Position numbers and translations under genes: made by a program
Notes under the pieces: generated by a model
What the model was told of the DNA's origin: nothing
The model's database searches: none
The model's input: the letters and a program-made list of their open reading frames with translations, nothing else
Source of the DNA: Siminovitchia sediminis
GTDB taxonomy: Bacteria; Bacillota; Bacilli; Bacillales; Bacillaceae_C
DNA: 64,000 bases
Direction: 5' to 3'
Assembly: GCF_042680885.1 (NCBI RefSeq)
Contig: NZ_JBHUEO010000001.1
Span: 12,627 to 76,626, forward strand
Shown here: positions 1 to 8,465 of the stretch, in pieces
Layout of the letters: every line of letters begins with the position of its first letter
How positions within the stretch are numbered: position 1 is the first letter of the stretch

Positions 1-191
1 GCATGAGTGTTTGGAGTTTCCTGCTTCTGTTTTTGCTGAAAGTTAGACTGGTTATTTTGCATATTGAAGCCTCTTTTTCCGGACTTATAGCCCTTGGCTT
101 CGACGGTTGTTGAATGATCCTGAAAAACAAATGTACCGACAGGTGTAAAAAGGAGTGTTGCAGTGAGTAATGCTGTCAACAGTTTCTTCAT
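1..191 (-). CDS. N-terminus of a small secreted or membrane protein (partial)
   Basis: This is the first 63 residues of a protein that runs off the left edge of the window. It starts with a clear signal peptide (MKKLLTALLTATLLFTPVG), followed by an A-K-G processing-like site near residue 34. A hydrophilic stretch rich in Asn, Gln and Lys follows. The ATG at 189-191 is preceded by GGAGG at 199-203, which fixes the start. It resembles the front of the small Bacillus membrane proteins annotated as Tim44-like, which have a Gly- and Met-rich membrane segment further on. That part lies outside the window, so the name is only a guess. Confidence 0.6.
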   Translation of the reverse strand, partial: MKKLLTALLTATLLFTPVGTFVFQDHSTTVEAKGYKSGKRGFNMQNNQSNFQQKQKQETPNTH

Positions 192-339
192 TTTCAATCC
201 TCCTTCATGATCGTGCAACATTACTATTATACCTTAATTACAATGGATTTTTAATAAAAATGCTGTTTGGGGTAAAACGAAGGAAGAAGGGGGTGTATAA
301 TAGAGATAAATACCGTTTTTCTTAGAGGAAGGTACATAT

Positions 340-1509
340 ATGTCTGAAGAAAATATTACAAGAATTGAATTAAATGGCAAGGAAATCATTCTTATCGGGA
401 CAGCTCACGTCTCCAAGCAGAGTGCTGAGCAGGTAAAAGAAGTGATTGAAGCTGAACAGCCGTACTCCGTCTGCGTAGAGTTGGATAAACAAAGATTCGA
501 ATCCATTCAAAATAAAAACCAGTGGAAAGAAATGGATATCTTTAAAGTAATCAAAGAAAAGAAGGCAACGCTGCTGTTGATGAACTTAGCGATATCCTCC
601 TTTCAAAAAAGGATGGCCAAGCAGTTCGGCATCCAGGCCGGACAAGAAATGATCCAAGGGATTGAATCGGCAAAAGAAACAGGAGCCAAACTAGTTTTAG
701 CAGACCGGAATATTCAAATCACTTTTGCCCGGATTTGGGGGAACCTTGGATGGTGGGGAAAGGTGCAGCTGCTTTCCCAAGTATTTTTCAGTATTTTCAG
801 CAATGAAACCATTTCTGAGGAAGACCTGGAAAAAATGAAAAACCAGGATACGATCCATGCCATTTTAAAAGAATTTACCGATAGCTTTCCGCGGCTGAAA
901 GTTCCATTAATTGATGAGCGTGATCAGTATTTGGCCCAAAAAATTAAGAACGCTCCCGGAGAAAAAGTGGTGGCGGTGTTGGGAGCAGCTCATGTTCCGG
1001 GGGTTAAAAAAGAAATCCATAAGGAACATGACTTAAAACGGCTGTCCGAGCGGCCCCCCAAGTCCAAAGCTCCTAAAATTATCGGTTGGTCGATTCCTAT
1101 TCTCGTATTAGCGATTATCGCCTATACTTTTTTTGCCAATCCGTCTGCGGGATGGCAGCAGACGATGAGCTGGATTTTATGGAACGGGTCATTGTCCGCT
1201 ATTGGGACGGCGCTTGCTTTCGGTCATCCGCTGGCTATTCTTACAGCTTTTGTGGCAGCACCCATCACTTCCTTAAATCCATTGCTAGCGGCAGGCTGGT
1301 TTGCCGGAGCCGTCCAGGCTCTTATGAAGCGGCCCCATGTCAAGGATTTTGAAAACTTGACGGAAGATGTGTTCAGCTTTAAAGGTTTCTGGAATAACAA
1401 GGTGACCCGGATATTGCTTGTTGTTGTTCTTGCGAACTTGGGAAGTTCCCTTGGGACATTTATTGCAGGTGCAGATATTATCCGGTTATTTTTGGATAAT
1501 ATACGATAG
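340..1509 (+). CDS. TraB/PrgY-family membrane protein
   Basis: A 389-residue protein of the TraB (PrgY, pheromone-shutdown) family. The family signature G-T-A-H-V-S is at residues 20-25, and a second conserved G-A-A-H-V-P motif is near residue 215. Conserved Glu residues lie between them (C-V-E-L-D near 46-50). The C-terminal third, from about residue 247, has several hydrophobic segments that should anchor it in the membrane. The family is thought to be metalloprotease-like, and PrgY in enterococci limits the activity of a peptide pheromone, but the substrate of the chromosomal Bacillus members is unknown. The gene stands alone and is followed by a hairpin terminator. Confidence 0.85.
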   Translation: MSEENITRIELNGKEIILIGTAHVSKQSAEQVKEVIEAEQPYSVCVELDKQRFESIQNKNQWKEMDIFKVIKEKKATLLLMNLAISSFQKRMAKQFGIQAGQEMIQGIESAKETGAKLVLADRNIQITFARIWGNLGWWGKVQLLSQVFFSIFSNETISEEDLEKMKNQDTIHAILKEFTDSFPRLKVPLIDERDQYLAQKIKNAPGEKVVAVLGAAHVPGVKKEIHKEHDLKRLSERPPKSKAPKIIGWSIPILVLAIIAYTFFANPSAGWQQTMSWILWNGSLSAIGTALAFGHPLAILTAFVAAPITSLNPLLAAGWFAGAVQALMKRPHVKDFENLTEDVFSFKGFWNNKVTRILLVVVLANLGSSLGTFIAGADIIRLFLDNIR

Positions 1510-1511
1510 GT

Positions 1512-1550
1512 AAATAAATTCAGCCCAATCGGGAGGGCTGAAGTTTATTT
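1512..1550. terminator. Bidirectional hairpin terminator
   Basis: The inverted repeat AAATAAATTCAGCCC ... GGGCTGAAGTTTATTT has a small loop and A/T-rich arms on both sides. It lies between the TraB-family gene and the end of the convergent LysR gene, so it can serve both. Confidence 0.75.
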
Positions 1551-1640
1551 ATGAGGCGGCGCTCAGGCAAAATGGTACCTGAATGTGAATGCCGGGAGGC
1601 ATGATATACAAGGGAGGGAGGACAACACCTGACCTCCTGC

Positions 1641-2525
1641 TTATTCTTCATCCCCCATCTGCATCATTTCTACTAATTTTTTCAACGCAAAAGACTGATA
1701 AGATCCCTTTTTTGTTATCGTCCCCAGCCGCCACAATAGTGGCGGACGTTGGATGGGTATGGCTTCGATCAAAGGGTTCCTTTGCTTTTTCATAGCTGAT
1801 TTCGGAAGGAGGGCTACTCCCATTTTTGCTGCAATCAACTCTATCGTTAAGTCCCACTGGGACGTTTCGTAAGAAATATGCGGCGTAAACCCGGCCGATT
1901 TACAAGAGTTGATAATATAGCTGTGCAAGGTAAAATGCTTGGGAAATACGATCAGTTTTTCTTGTTCAACATCAGTAAGGGATGCGGCTTTCTTCCGCGC
2001 AAGCCTGTCTTCCGCATGGACATATAAATAGAACTCGTCAGTTATAAAAGGGCATACATCAAATTTTTCCTCATTAACAGGGAGCACAACCAGCCCCACA
2101 TCAATTTCCTCAGCTTCCACGAGTTGTTCCACTACCTTCGCTCCAACTTCAACTAATTCAAGCTTTACATTTGGATATCGGTGACTAAATTTCAAAGCGA
2201 TTTCCGGAAAAAACAAAGTTCCGATGAGCGGAGGAACTCCAAATTTAATTTGGCCGGCTGCAATTCCTTTAAGCTCGCTAAGCAGAGCCGGGATATTGTT
2301 TAATTCAGCCAACGCTTTTTCTCCTTGCTCATATACAATTTTCCCTGCATCTGTCAGGCGAAGCCTGCGGCTCGAACGGTCCAATAATTCAACATGTAAT
2401 TCCTGTTCAAGTCTTTTGACTGCTTTACTTAAAGAGGGCTGGGACAGATAAAAACTTTCGGCAGCCTCAGTGAAGCTTTGGTGATCTGCCACTTTCATAA
2501 ATGCTAAAATATCACGAAGTTCCAT
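1641..2525 (-). CDS. LysR-family transcriptional regulator
   Basis: A 294-residue LysR-type regulator. The winged helix-turn-helix occupies residues 1-60 (M-E-L-R-D-I-L-A-F, then the recognition helix S-Q-P-S-L-S-K-A-V-K-R-L-E). A substrate-binding domain fills the rest. I start it at 2525 rather than at the upstream in-frame ATG at 2561, because AAGGAG lies six bases before this ATG and LysR proteins normally begin at this point. It is divergent from the thiolase/ScoAB operon with about 115 bases between the two starts. This is the usual arrangement for a LysR protein controlling its neighbour, so it probably regulates acetoacetate/ketone-body use. The effector is not known. Confidence 0.9.
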   Translation of the reverse strand: MELRDILAFMKVADHQSFTEAAESFYLSQPSLSKAVKRLEQELHVELLDRSSRRLRLTDAGKIVYEQGEKALAELNNIPALLSELKGIAAGQIKFGVPPLIGTLFFPEIALKFSHRYPNVKLELVEVGAKVVEQLVEAEEIDVGLVVLPVNEEKFDVCPFITDEFYLYVHAEDRLARKKAASLTDVEQEKLIVFPKHFTLHSYIINSCKSAGFTPHISYETSQWDLTIELIAAKMGVALLPKSAMKKQRNPLIEAIPIQRPPLLWRLGTITKKGSYQSFALKKLVEMMQMGDEE

Positions 2526-2639
2526 TTCAGGCTCCTTTTCATTCTCTATAGGAATAAACAATATTCTTAATATTCATTTTACTAATAATTTAACCTGGGG
2601 TAAACTTAAATTAAACTGAAAGCAAGGGAGCTGGATGGA

Positions 2640-3830
2640 ATGAATGGCAGGGAAGTGGTTATTGTCAGTGCTGTAAGGACAGCGATTGGCAGTTTTAACG
2701 GAACACTGAAAAACGTATCGGCACCGGAATTGGGAGCGGCAACGATCAAAGAGGCTTTGAATAGAGCCGGCATAAAGGCTGAGGATGTTGACGAAGTGAT
2801 CATGGGAAATGTGCTTCAAGCAGGGCTTGGGCAAAACCCTGCCCGTCAGGCTGCAATAAAAGCGGGCATTCCTGAAAGCGTTTCATCGATGACAATTAAT
2901 AAAGTATGCGGATCCGGGCTAAAGGCCGTCCACCTTGCTGCGCAGGCGATTGCAGCCGGTGAAGCGGACATTGTAGTCGCCGGCGGAATGGAGAACATGT
3001 CTCAGGCCCCTTATCTATTAAAAAATGCCAGGGACGGATTTAAAATGGGGGATCAAAAACTTATCGACAGTATGGTAAGCGATGGCCTGACGTGTGTTTT
3101 TAACGAATACCATATGGGGGTGACAGCGGAAAACCTATGTGAAAAATATGAATTGACACGGGAGGAACAAGATGAATTTGCTGCTTGGAGCCAGGAAAAA
3201 GCCATAACAGCCATTGAAGAAGGAAAATTTAAGGAAGAAATAGTTCCTGTCACGATTCCGCAAAAAAGAGGGGATCCTATTGTTTTTGATACGGATGAAT
3301 ATCCACGGAAAGGGACGACTCCTGAAAAACTGTCCAAGTTGAGGCCCGCTTTCAAAAAAGATGGAAGTGTCACTGCAGGGAATTCATCAGGCATCAACGA
3401 CGGTGCTGCATCGGTTGTAGTCATGTCGAAAGAAAAAGCGGGGAATCTTGGTATCCAACCGCTCGTATGCATGAAAGCAAACGCCAATGCAGGTGTCGAC
3501 CCAAGTATGATGGGAATCGGACCGGTAACCGCTGTAAAAAAGGCACTCCAAAAAGCTGGCCTGACATTGAAGGACATCCATTTAATTGAAGCCAACGAAG
3601 CATTTGCTGCCCAATCTCTTGCAGTAGACAGAGAACTTCAATTCGATCGTTCTATATTAAATGTAAATGGAGGAGCCATAGCACTCGGACATCCGATCGG
3701 AGCAAGCGGTGCCAGGATTCTTGTTACGCTGATTCACGAAATGAAACGCAGAGGTGCCGAACGGGGGTTGGCGACTCTTTGTATAGGCGGCGGCCAGGGC
3801 GTTGCTACAATTGTTGAACTCGAAAAATAA
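2640..3830 (+). CDS. atoB: Acetyl-CoA C-acetyltransferase (thiolase)
   Basis: A 396-residue type II thiolase that interconverts two acetyl-CoA and acetoacetyl-CoA. The nucleophilic Cys is near residue 90 in N-K-V-C-G-S-G. The G-H-P-I-G motif with the catalytic His is near 351, and the second Cys near 381 is in C-I-G-G-G. The length is typical of the family. It is the first gene of an operon with scoA and scoB (gaps of 28 and 17 bases). In that setting acetoacetate is activated by the CoA transferase and then cleaved by this enzyme to acetyl-CoA. The ATG at 2640 has an AAGGGAG site 11 bases upstream. Confidence 0.95.
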   Translation: MNGREVVIVSAVRTAIGSFNGTLKNVSAPELGAATIKEALNRAGIKAEDVDEVIMGNVLQAGLGQNPARQAAIKAGIPESVSSMTINKVCGSGLKAVHLAAQAIAAGEADIVVAGGMENMSQAPYLLKNARDGFKMGDQKLIDSMVSDGLTCVFNEYHMGVTAENLCEKYELTREEQDEFAAWSQEKAITAIEEGKFKEEIVPVTIPQKRGDPIVFDTDEYPRKGTTPEKLSKLRPAFKKDGSVTAGNSSGINDGAASVVVMSKEKAGNLGIQPLVCMKANANAGVDPSMMGIGPVTAVKKALQKAGLTLKDIHLIEANEAFAAQSLAVDRELQFDRSILNVNGGAIALGHPIGASGARILVTLIHEMKRRGAERGLATLCIGGGQGVATIVELEK

Positions 3831-3858
3831 AGAATAAAAAAGAGGAGGAACGAATGAC

Positions 3859-4548
3859 ATGAAAAGCATCTATACAACATTTCAAGACGCTGTAGCCGAC
3901 ATTACTGACGGTTCGACGTTAATGGTTGGCGGCTTTGGCCTTTGTGGTATTCCGGAAAATCTGATCAAGGCCCTGGTTGAAAAAGGTGTAAAAGAGTTAA
4001 CGGTGATTTCTAATAATTGCGGAGTGGATGATTGGGGGCTGGGCCTGCTTTTGCGAAATAAGCAAATTAAAAAAATCATCGGATCCTATGTTGGAGAAAA
4101 TAAGGAGTTTGAGCGGCAGGTATTGTCTGGTGAAATTGAAGTGGAGCTGACTCCTCAGGGAACACTTGCAGAGAAAATACGTGCAGGAGGAGCGGGAATT
4201 CCGGCTTTTTATACGCCTGCAGGCGTTGGGACTCCCATTGCAGAGGGAAAAGAGATCAGGGAATTTAATGGAAAGGAGTATGTCTTGGAAGAAGCCCTTA
4301 CAGCCGATTTCAGTCTGGTCAGTGCGTGGAAAGGGGATAAAATGGGCAATCTCGTGTATCGAAAGACAGCCCGAAACTTTAATCCTATGATTGCAGCTGC
4401 AGGGAAAGTCACCATTGCAGAAGTGGAGATGCTTGTTGATGCCGGCGACCTTGATCCCAACAGCATTCATACACCGAGCATTTATGTACAGGGAATCATT
4501 CAGGGAGAGTTAGAAAAGCGCATTGAAAGAAGAACGGTGAGCGTATAA
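3859..4548 (+). CDS. scoA: 3-oxoacid CoA-transferase subunit A
   Basis: The 229-residue alpha subunit of a class I CoA transferase (succinyl-CoA:3-ketoacid type). The CoA-binding signature G-G-F-G-L-C-G-I-P-E-N begins near residue 23, and the conserved S-N-N-C-G and G-S-Y-V-G-E-N motifs follow. The late T-P-G-S/A-like and E-V-E-M-L-V segments also match. The gene follows the thiolase and precedes the beta subunit, so the three form an acetoacetate activation and cleavage operon. A GAGGAG site precedes the ATG. Confidence 0.95.
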   Translation: MKSIYTTFQDAVADITDGSTLMVGGFGLCGIPENLIKALVEKGVKELTVISNNCGVDDWGLGLLLRNKQIKKIIGSYVGENKEFERQVLSGEIEVELTPQGTLAEKIRAGGAGIPAFYTPAGVGTPIAEGKEIREFNGKEYVLEEALTADFSLVSAWKGDKMGNLVYRKTARNFNPMIAAAGKVTIAEVEMLVDAGDLDPNSIHTPSIYVQGIIQGELEKRIERRTVSV

Positions 4549-4565
4549 AAAAGGAGGAAACCCTA

Positions 4566-5240
4566 ATGAGCGTAATCAATAAAGCCGCCATTCGCGAAAG
4601 GATTGCCAAAAGGGCTGAAAAAGAAATTAAAGATGGGTATTATGTAAATCTGGGCATCGGAATGCCTACATTGGTAGCTAATTATATATCCGACGAGAAA
4701 CAAGTTGTGCTGCAATCGGAAAACGGCCTTCTCGGAATCGGCCCCTATCCTTCAGAGGAAGAAGTCGATGCTGATTTAATCAACGCGGGGAAAGAAACGG
4801 TCACTGCGATTCCAGGTGCTTCCTATTTTGACAGCGCCGAGTCCTTTGCCATGATTCGGGGGGGACACGTGAACATTGCCATCTTGGGTGGAATGGAAGT
4901 TTCAAAGACTGGAGATCTTGCAAATTGGATGATTCCGGGAAAAATGATAAAAGGAATGGGCGGGGCCATGGATCTCGTTCACGGAGCTGAAAAGATCATT
5001 GTCATTATGGAACATGTCAATAAAAATGGGGCTCCTAAAATTTTAAATAAATGCTCCCTCCCGCTGACAGGAAAAAAAGTAGTAGATCGGATCATTACGG
5101 ATCGTGCAGTGATTGATGTCACGGATTCCGGTCTCGTGCTAAATGAAGTGGCGAAAGGATTTACGGTAGAAGAAATTATTCAATCAACGGAACCGGAACT
5201 GCAAGTAGCGGACGATATCAAACTGGAAGCTTATGAATAA
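4566..5240 (+). CDS. scoB: 3-oxoacid CoA-transferase subunit B
   Basis: The 224-residue beta subunit of the CoA transferase. The catalytic Glu that carries the CoA thioester is near residue 52, in S-E-N-G-L-L-G-I-G-P. The G-G-H-V-N-I-A-I-L-G-G-M-E and M-G-G-A-M-D-L-V motifs are typical of the family. An AAGGAGG site lies seven bases before the ATG. The coding region stops at 5240, exactly where a decayed transposase fragment on the other strand begins. This suggests that an insertion or deletion happened immediately downstream of the operon. Confidence 0.95.
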   Translation: MSVINKAAIRERIAKRAEKEIKDGYYVNLGIGMPTLVANYISDEKQVVLQSENGLLGIGPYPSEEEVDADLINAGKETVTAIPGASYFDSAESFAMIRGGHVNIAILGGMEVSKTGDLANWMIPGKMIKGMGGAMDLVHGAEKIIVIMEHVNKNGAPKILNKCSLPLTGKKVVDRIITDRAVIDVTDSGLVLNEVAKGFTVEEIIQSTEPELQVADDIKLEAYE

Positions 5241-5501
5241 TAAAAAAGTGGGCGTCCCCCACCAGAATATTGGGCGAAAAGCTGCTCATCCGGAATGGAT
5301 TCGATCATCTCTTCATCACACGGGCAACATGATGCTCGGGGATCATTCCCTCCACATCCAGGATGGCAAAGCTCTGGCGGTTATGATAAGGCTTAAACTT
5401 GGGAGCAGGCGGACTTGTGAAACCGCAGCTTCTTCTTTTACCTCTGGAGGAAGGGTCATCTGTGTGTTATAATCATTAGCAGTAATCTTCGGATTACTCA
5501 T
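5241..5501 (-). pseudogene. Remnant of an insertion-sequence transposase (N-terminal part, frameshifted)
   Basis: Read on the minus strand, an ATG at 5499-5501 opens M-S-N-P-K-I-T-A-N-D-Y and M-T-L-P-P-E-V-K-E-E. After a frameshift it continues as K-F-K-P-Y-H-N-R-Q-S-F-A-I-L-D-V-E-G and M-I-P-E-H-H-V-A-R-V. After a second shift it continues as D-E-E-M-I-E-S-I-P-D-E-Q-L-F-A and then Y-S-G-G-G-R-P. This order matches the N-terminal region of IS1182-like DDE transposases as I remember them. The catalytic part is absent: the fragment ends against scoB. It is a dead remnant and marks a past insertion. Confidence 0.75.
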
Positions 5502-5593
5502 AAAAAATCGTCCTCTCTTAAAATGTTGGTTTCGTCGCTTTCATTTTACTAGAAAGGGCGATTTTTTGTATGTCTCTTTAGAAGTAAAACAAA

Positions 5594-5642
5594 ATTAGGG
5601 CTGTCGCAGAAAATCAGTATTTTACTGACTTTCTGGACAGCC
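5594..5642 (-). terminator. Long hairpin after the ABC permease gene
   Basis: A long imperfect inverted repeat (GGGGCTGTCCAGAAAGTCAGTA paired with TACTGATTTTCTGCGACAGCCC, written on the minus strand) is followed by an AT-rich tract with T runs. It lies 34 bases past the stop of the permease gene and should terminate that operon. The GGGGCTGTC arm resembles hairpins often found at insertion-sequence ends, so it may derive from the neighbouring remnant. Confidence 0.65.
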
Positions 5643-5675
5643 CCGTCGTATTCTGGTATTCTCTCAGACACCTGG

Positions 5676-7619
5676 TTACAGGGCATCTTTGATCACTTTT
5701 TTGTAATACAGGACAGAGAGGATGCCAAAGATGGAATACAGCGCCGTATACAGAAGCATGACAACAAACATGGGGGTCCATAATTCAGTCCCGAACAGAA
5801 ACCACCCGGATTGAACAGCAAAGTAGCCGTGGAGCAGACCGACACCCAGAGGAATGCCGAAATTGAATAGTTGTTTGGCCCGGATTCCCCGCAGAAGATC
5901 ACCCTGTGTAAAACCAAGCTTTCTCAAAATGGTGTAGTTTGGCTTTTCGTTTTCACTTTCGTCCATCTGTTTAAAGTAAAGGATGCAGCCGGAAGTGATT
6001 AAAAATGTCAGTCCCAAAAAGCCCACGATAAACATTGTAAGACCGTACATTTTTTTCTGTGTACTAATCATTTCATGAAGTGAATGATGGGATTGTCCCT
6101 CATGAAAACCAAGCAGTTTAAAAATATCGTTTGCTTTCACAATATCTTTTTTATTTTTAATATCGATTCCAATGTACACCGGTTCCGTTTGAATATCAGG
6201 TTTTACATTTTTCTTTAGGCGGTTAAATACGCTATCATCCACGATAGCAACCGGGCTGCCTCCTCCTGTGAAATTCCATGAAATGATATGTTCCTCTCTT
6301 AATCCTTTGAAATTTTGTGTAATCGTTTCGCCCGGTGTTTTCAACTTAATTTTTCCATGGTCTTTAAAGGACATAAATCTCTCCAATATATCAGAATATC
6401 CGGTAAACATCGTATCCTCAGGTGAGACATCTATCCCATCGACTTCCTTGTCACTGACAACAGCTGTTACCATATGATTAATGTCTAATTGTAATCCTTC
6501 CATGTTTGTTTCCAGGACATTTGTCATATCGGCTTCCACTTGCAGAACATGGATTCTTGTTTCGCTGAATGCGATCTGATTTTTATTAAAAGTATCTCCT
6601 AGTTCATCCGCATCTTTTATATCTGTCAGTGTGAAATCTGCAGGTACATAATCTCTGGCAAGTTGTTCGGCAGAATAGTATGAAATATAGCTGAGAGACA
6701 GCAAGCCGACGGCCAAAGCAGATACGGTCGTAATCACAGTTAATAGCAGCGCGTTGGATTTCATTCGAAACATGATGGAAGAAAGAGACAATACGTCATT
6801 GATCTGTAAATATCCGTTTTTCCTCTTGCGTATGAGATGGAAGATAAAGCTGATGGATCCTTTGTAAAAAAGATACGTCCCTATGATCACTGATGCCAAA
6901 ATAAATAGCATCGCTCCAAATAATTGAGGCATCGTAGTAAAATCACCATCAAACAATTTGGATGAAACATAGTAGCCGGTAATAATCAATGCAATTCCAA
7001 GGGTTCCGATGATTATTTCAAACAAGGACAGCCTTTTCACTGTTGCTTCGGTTGATGAGAGTACCCGAAACAGCGATAAGATACTTTGCCTTTTGATAAA
7101 AAAGTAATTCATCAGCAGGATCAAAAGATAGATGACTGAGAAGACAATCGTTGTTTGTATCAATGCTTTTGAAGAAAATGACAATGTGGCGGTTTCTTCA
7201 ACTCCCGTCACCTTATACAAGATCATTGTGATGAACTTAGATACAGAAAAGCCTGCCAGGATTCCAAGGATCAACGAACTGAAATAAAGAATGAAATTCT
7301 CAGCACTTAACAGGCGAAAAATTCGGTTCTTTGTCATACCAATCAGTTGAAAGAGCCCGATTTCTTTACTTCTTCTTTTTATAAAAAGCTGATTGGCATA
7401 TAGGAGAAAGACGGATACGATCGCCACTAGCATGACCGATGCAGCCCGGAGTCCCGCGGCGCCTTTGATTGATCCTTTTGCCGAGTCCATGGCAGGGTCG
7501 TATTGCAAGGTAACAAAAGCAAAATAAAGGGCAACGCTGAACATCAAAGCAAACACATAAAGGTAGTAGTTCTTCAAGTTCTTTTTCAGGCTGCGAATTA
7601 CGATTTGATTAACGTTCAT
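5676..7619 (-). CDS. BceB-type ABC transporter permease
   Basis: A 647-residue permease of the FtsX-like peptide-7-exporter (BceB) type. It has a first membrane segment near residues 20-40, groups of further hydrophobic segments, and a large extracellular domain at about residues 310-530 before the last three segments. That large domain is characteristic of BceB proteins, which bind cell-wall-targeting peptides such as bacitracin. I chose the ATG at 7619 because it overlaps the end of the ATPase gene by 11 bases and begins the conserved M-N-V-N-Q-I-V-I-R-S-L-K segment. The protein should work with the ATPase and signal to the linked histidine kinase. Confidence 0.9.
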   Translation of the reverse strand: MNVNQIVIRSLKKNLKNYYLYVFALMFSVALYFAFVTLQYDPAMDSAKGSIKGAAGLRAASVMLVAIVSVFLLYANQLFIKRRSKEIGLFQLIGMTKNRIFRLLSAENFILYFSSLILGILAGFSVSKFITMILYKVTGVEETATLSFSSKALIQTTIVFSVIYLLILLMNYFFIKRQSILSLFRVLSSTEATVKRLSLFEIIIGTLGIALIITGYYVSSKLFDGDFTTMPQLFGAMLFILASVIIGTYLFYKGSISFIFHLIRKRKNGYLQINDVLSLSSIMFRMKSNALLLTVITTVSALAVGLLSLSYISYYSAEQLARDYVPADFTLTDIKDADELGDTFNKNQIAFSETRIHVLQVEADMTNVLETNMEGLQLDINHMVTAVVSDKEVDGIDVSPEDTMFTGYSDILERFMSFKDHGKIKLKTPGETITQNFKGLREEHIISWNFTGGGSPVAIVDDSVFNRLKKNVKPDIQTEPVYIGIDIKNKKDIVKANDIFKLLGFHEGQSHHSLHEMISTQKKMYGLTMFIVGFLGLTFLITSGCILYFKQMDESENEKPNYTILRKLGFTQGDLLRGIRAKQLFNFGIPLGVGLLHGYFAVQSGWFLFGTELWTPMFVVMLLYTALYSIFGILSVLYYKKVIKDAL

Positions 7620-8370
7620 CGTGAACACCGCCCAGGACACCCTGTGTTTTCATAATATCTTTTAAAAACGTCTGTCTGGTTTCCACGCCTTTGTTTAGCT
7701 GTGTATACATTTGTCCGTCCTTAATAAAGATGACTCTCTGTGAATAACTGGCGGCCACTGGATCATGGGTGACCATGAGAATCGTAGCACCCAGCTTTTC
7801 GTTTAAGCCGCTCAGTTTGTTCAGTAGATCTGAAGCGGATTTGGAATCCAAAGCACCGGTTGGTTCATCTGCAAAAATAATGCTCGGTTCATGGATGAAT
7901 GCTCTCGCAGCTGATGTCCGCTGCTTCTGTCCTCCGGATATTTCGTTTGGATATTTACTTTCTATATCGGAGATGCCCAGTTCAGATGCCAATTGCCGAA
8001 ACTTCTGCTCTGCTTCTTTTTTGGGTGTTTTGGAAATCGATAAGGGCAGCAGGATATTTTCTTTCACAGTCAGAGTATCAAGCAAATTATATTCCTGGAA
8101 TATGAAACCCAGATGATTTTTGCGGAACTGGGCCAATTGTTTTTCTTTCATTCCAACAATGTCTTCCCCGTTAATCTTGATCGTCCCCCGGGTTACTCTG
8201 TCGATAGAAGAAAGGACGTTCAGCAAAGTGGTCTTTCCCGACCCGGATGCCCCCATGATACTCACAAATTCTCCTTTTTCAACTTGAATATCAATCCCTT
8301 TTAAAACTTCCTGCCTATTAAATTTATTTCCATAGCTTTTATAAATTTTCCGTGCCTCTAAAATACTCAT
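7609..8370 (-). CDS. BceA-type ABC transporter ATP-binding protein
   Basis: A 253-residue ATPase. It has the Walker A motif G-A-S-G-S-G-K-T-T near residue 40, a Q-loop in F-I-F-Q-E-Y-N-L-L, the signature S-G-G-Q-K-Q-R, and Walker B I-I-F-A-D-E-P-T-G-A-L-D. The H-loop is in V-T-H-D-P. This is the standard LolD/BceA-type protein. It pairs with the overlapping permease gene, and the two sit downstream of a two-component system on the same strand. A GAGGGGTG site precedes the ATG. Expression is probably driven from the intergenic region upstream, where a BceR-like operator is present. Confidence 0.93.
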   Translation of the reverse strand: MSILEARKIYKSYGNKFNRQEVLKGIDIQVEKGEFVSIMGASGSGKTTLLNVLSSIDRVTRGTIKINGEDIVGMKEKQLAQFRKNHLGFIFQEYNLLDTLTVKENILLPLSISKTPKKEAEQKFRQLASELGISDIESKYPNEISGGQKQRTSAARAFIHEPSIIFADEPTGALDSKSASDLLNKLSGLNEKLGATILMVTHDPVAASYSQRVIFIKDGQMYTQLNKGVETRQTFLKDIMKTQGVLGGVHDER

Positions 8371-8451
8371 GTTTATTCACCCCTCAATATCCATCATATA
8401 AGGTGAGTCTATTTGTTTCCTTCGATTCCCCGAACAAATCACGAAAGCATG

Positions 8452-8465
8452 TGACAATCATGTCA
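8452..8465. promoter_or_regulatory. Candidate BceR-type response-regulator binding site
   Basis: The palindrome TGACA-N4-TGTCA lies about 80 bases before the start of the ABC transporter operon and overlaps the stop codon of the kinase gene. BceR-like regulators are known to bind an inverted repeat of the form TNACA-N4-TGTAA upstream of their target transporter genes. This site fits in spacing and place, and the palindrome extends further on each side (AAGCATG ... CATGCTT, 8445-8472). A TATGAT-like -10 box lies closer to the transporter start. The extended palindrome could instead be a weak terminator, but it lacks a T run. Confidence 0.5.
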
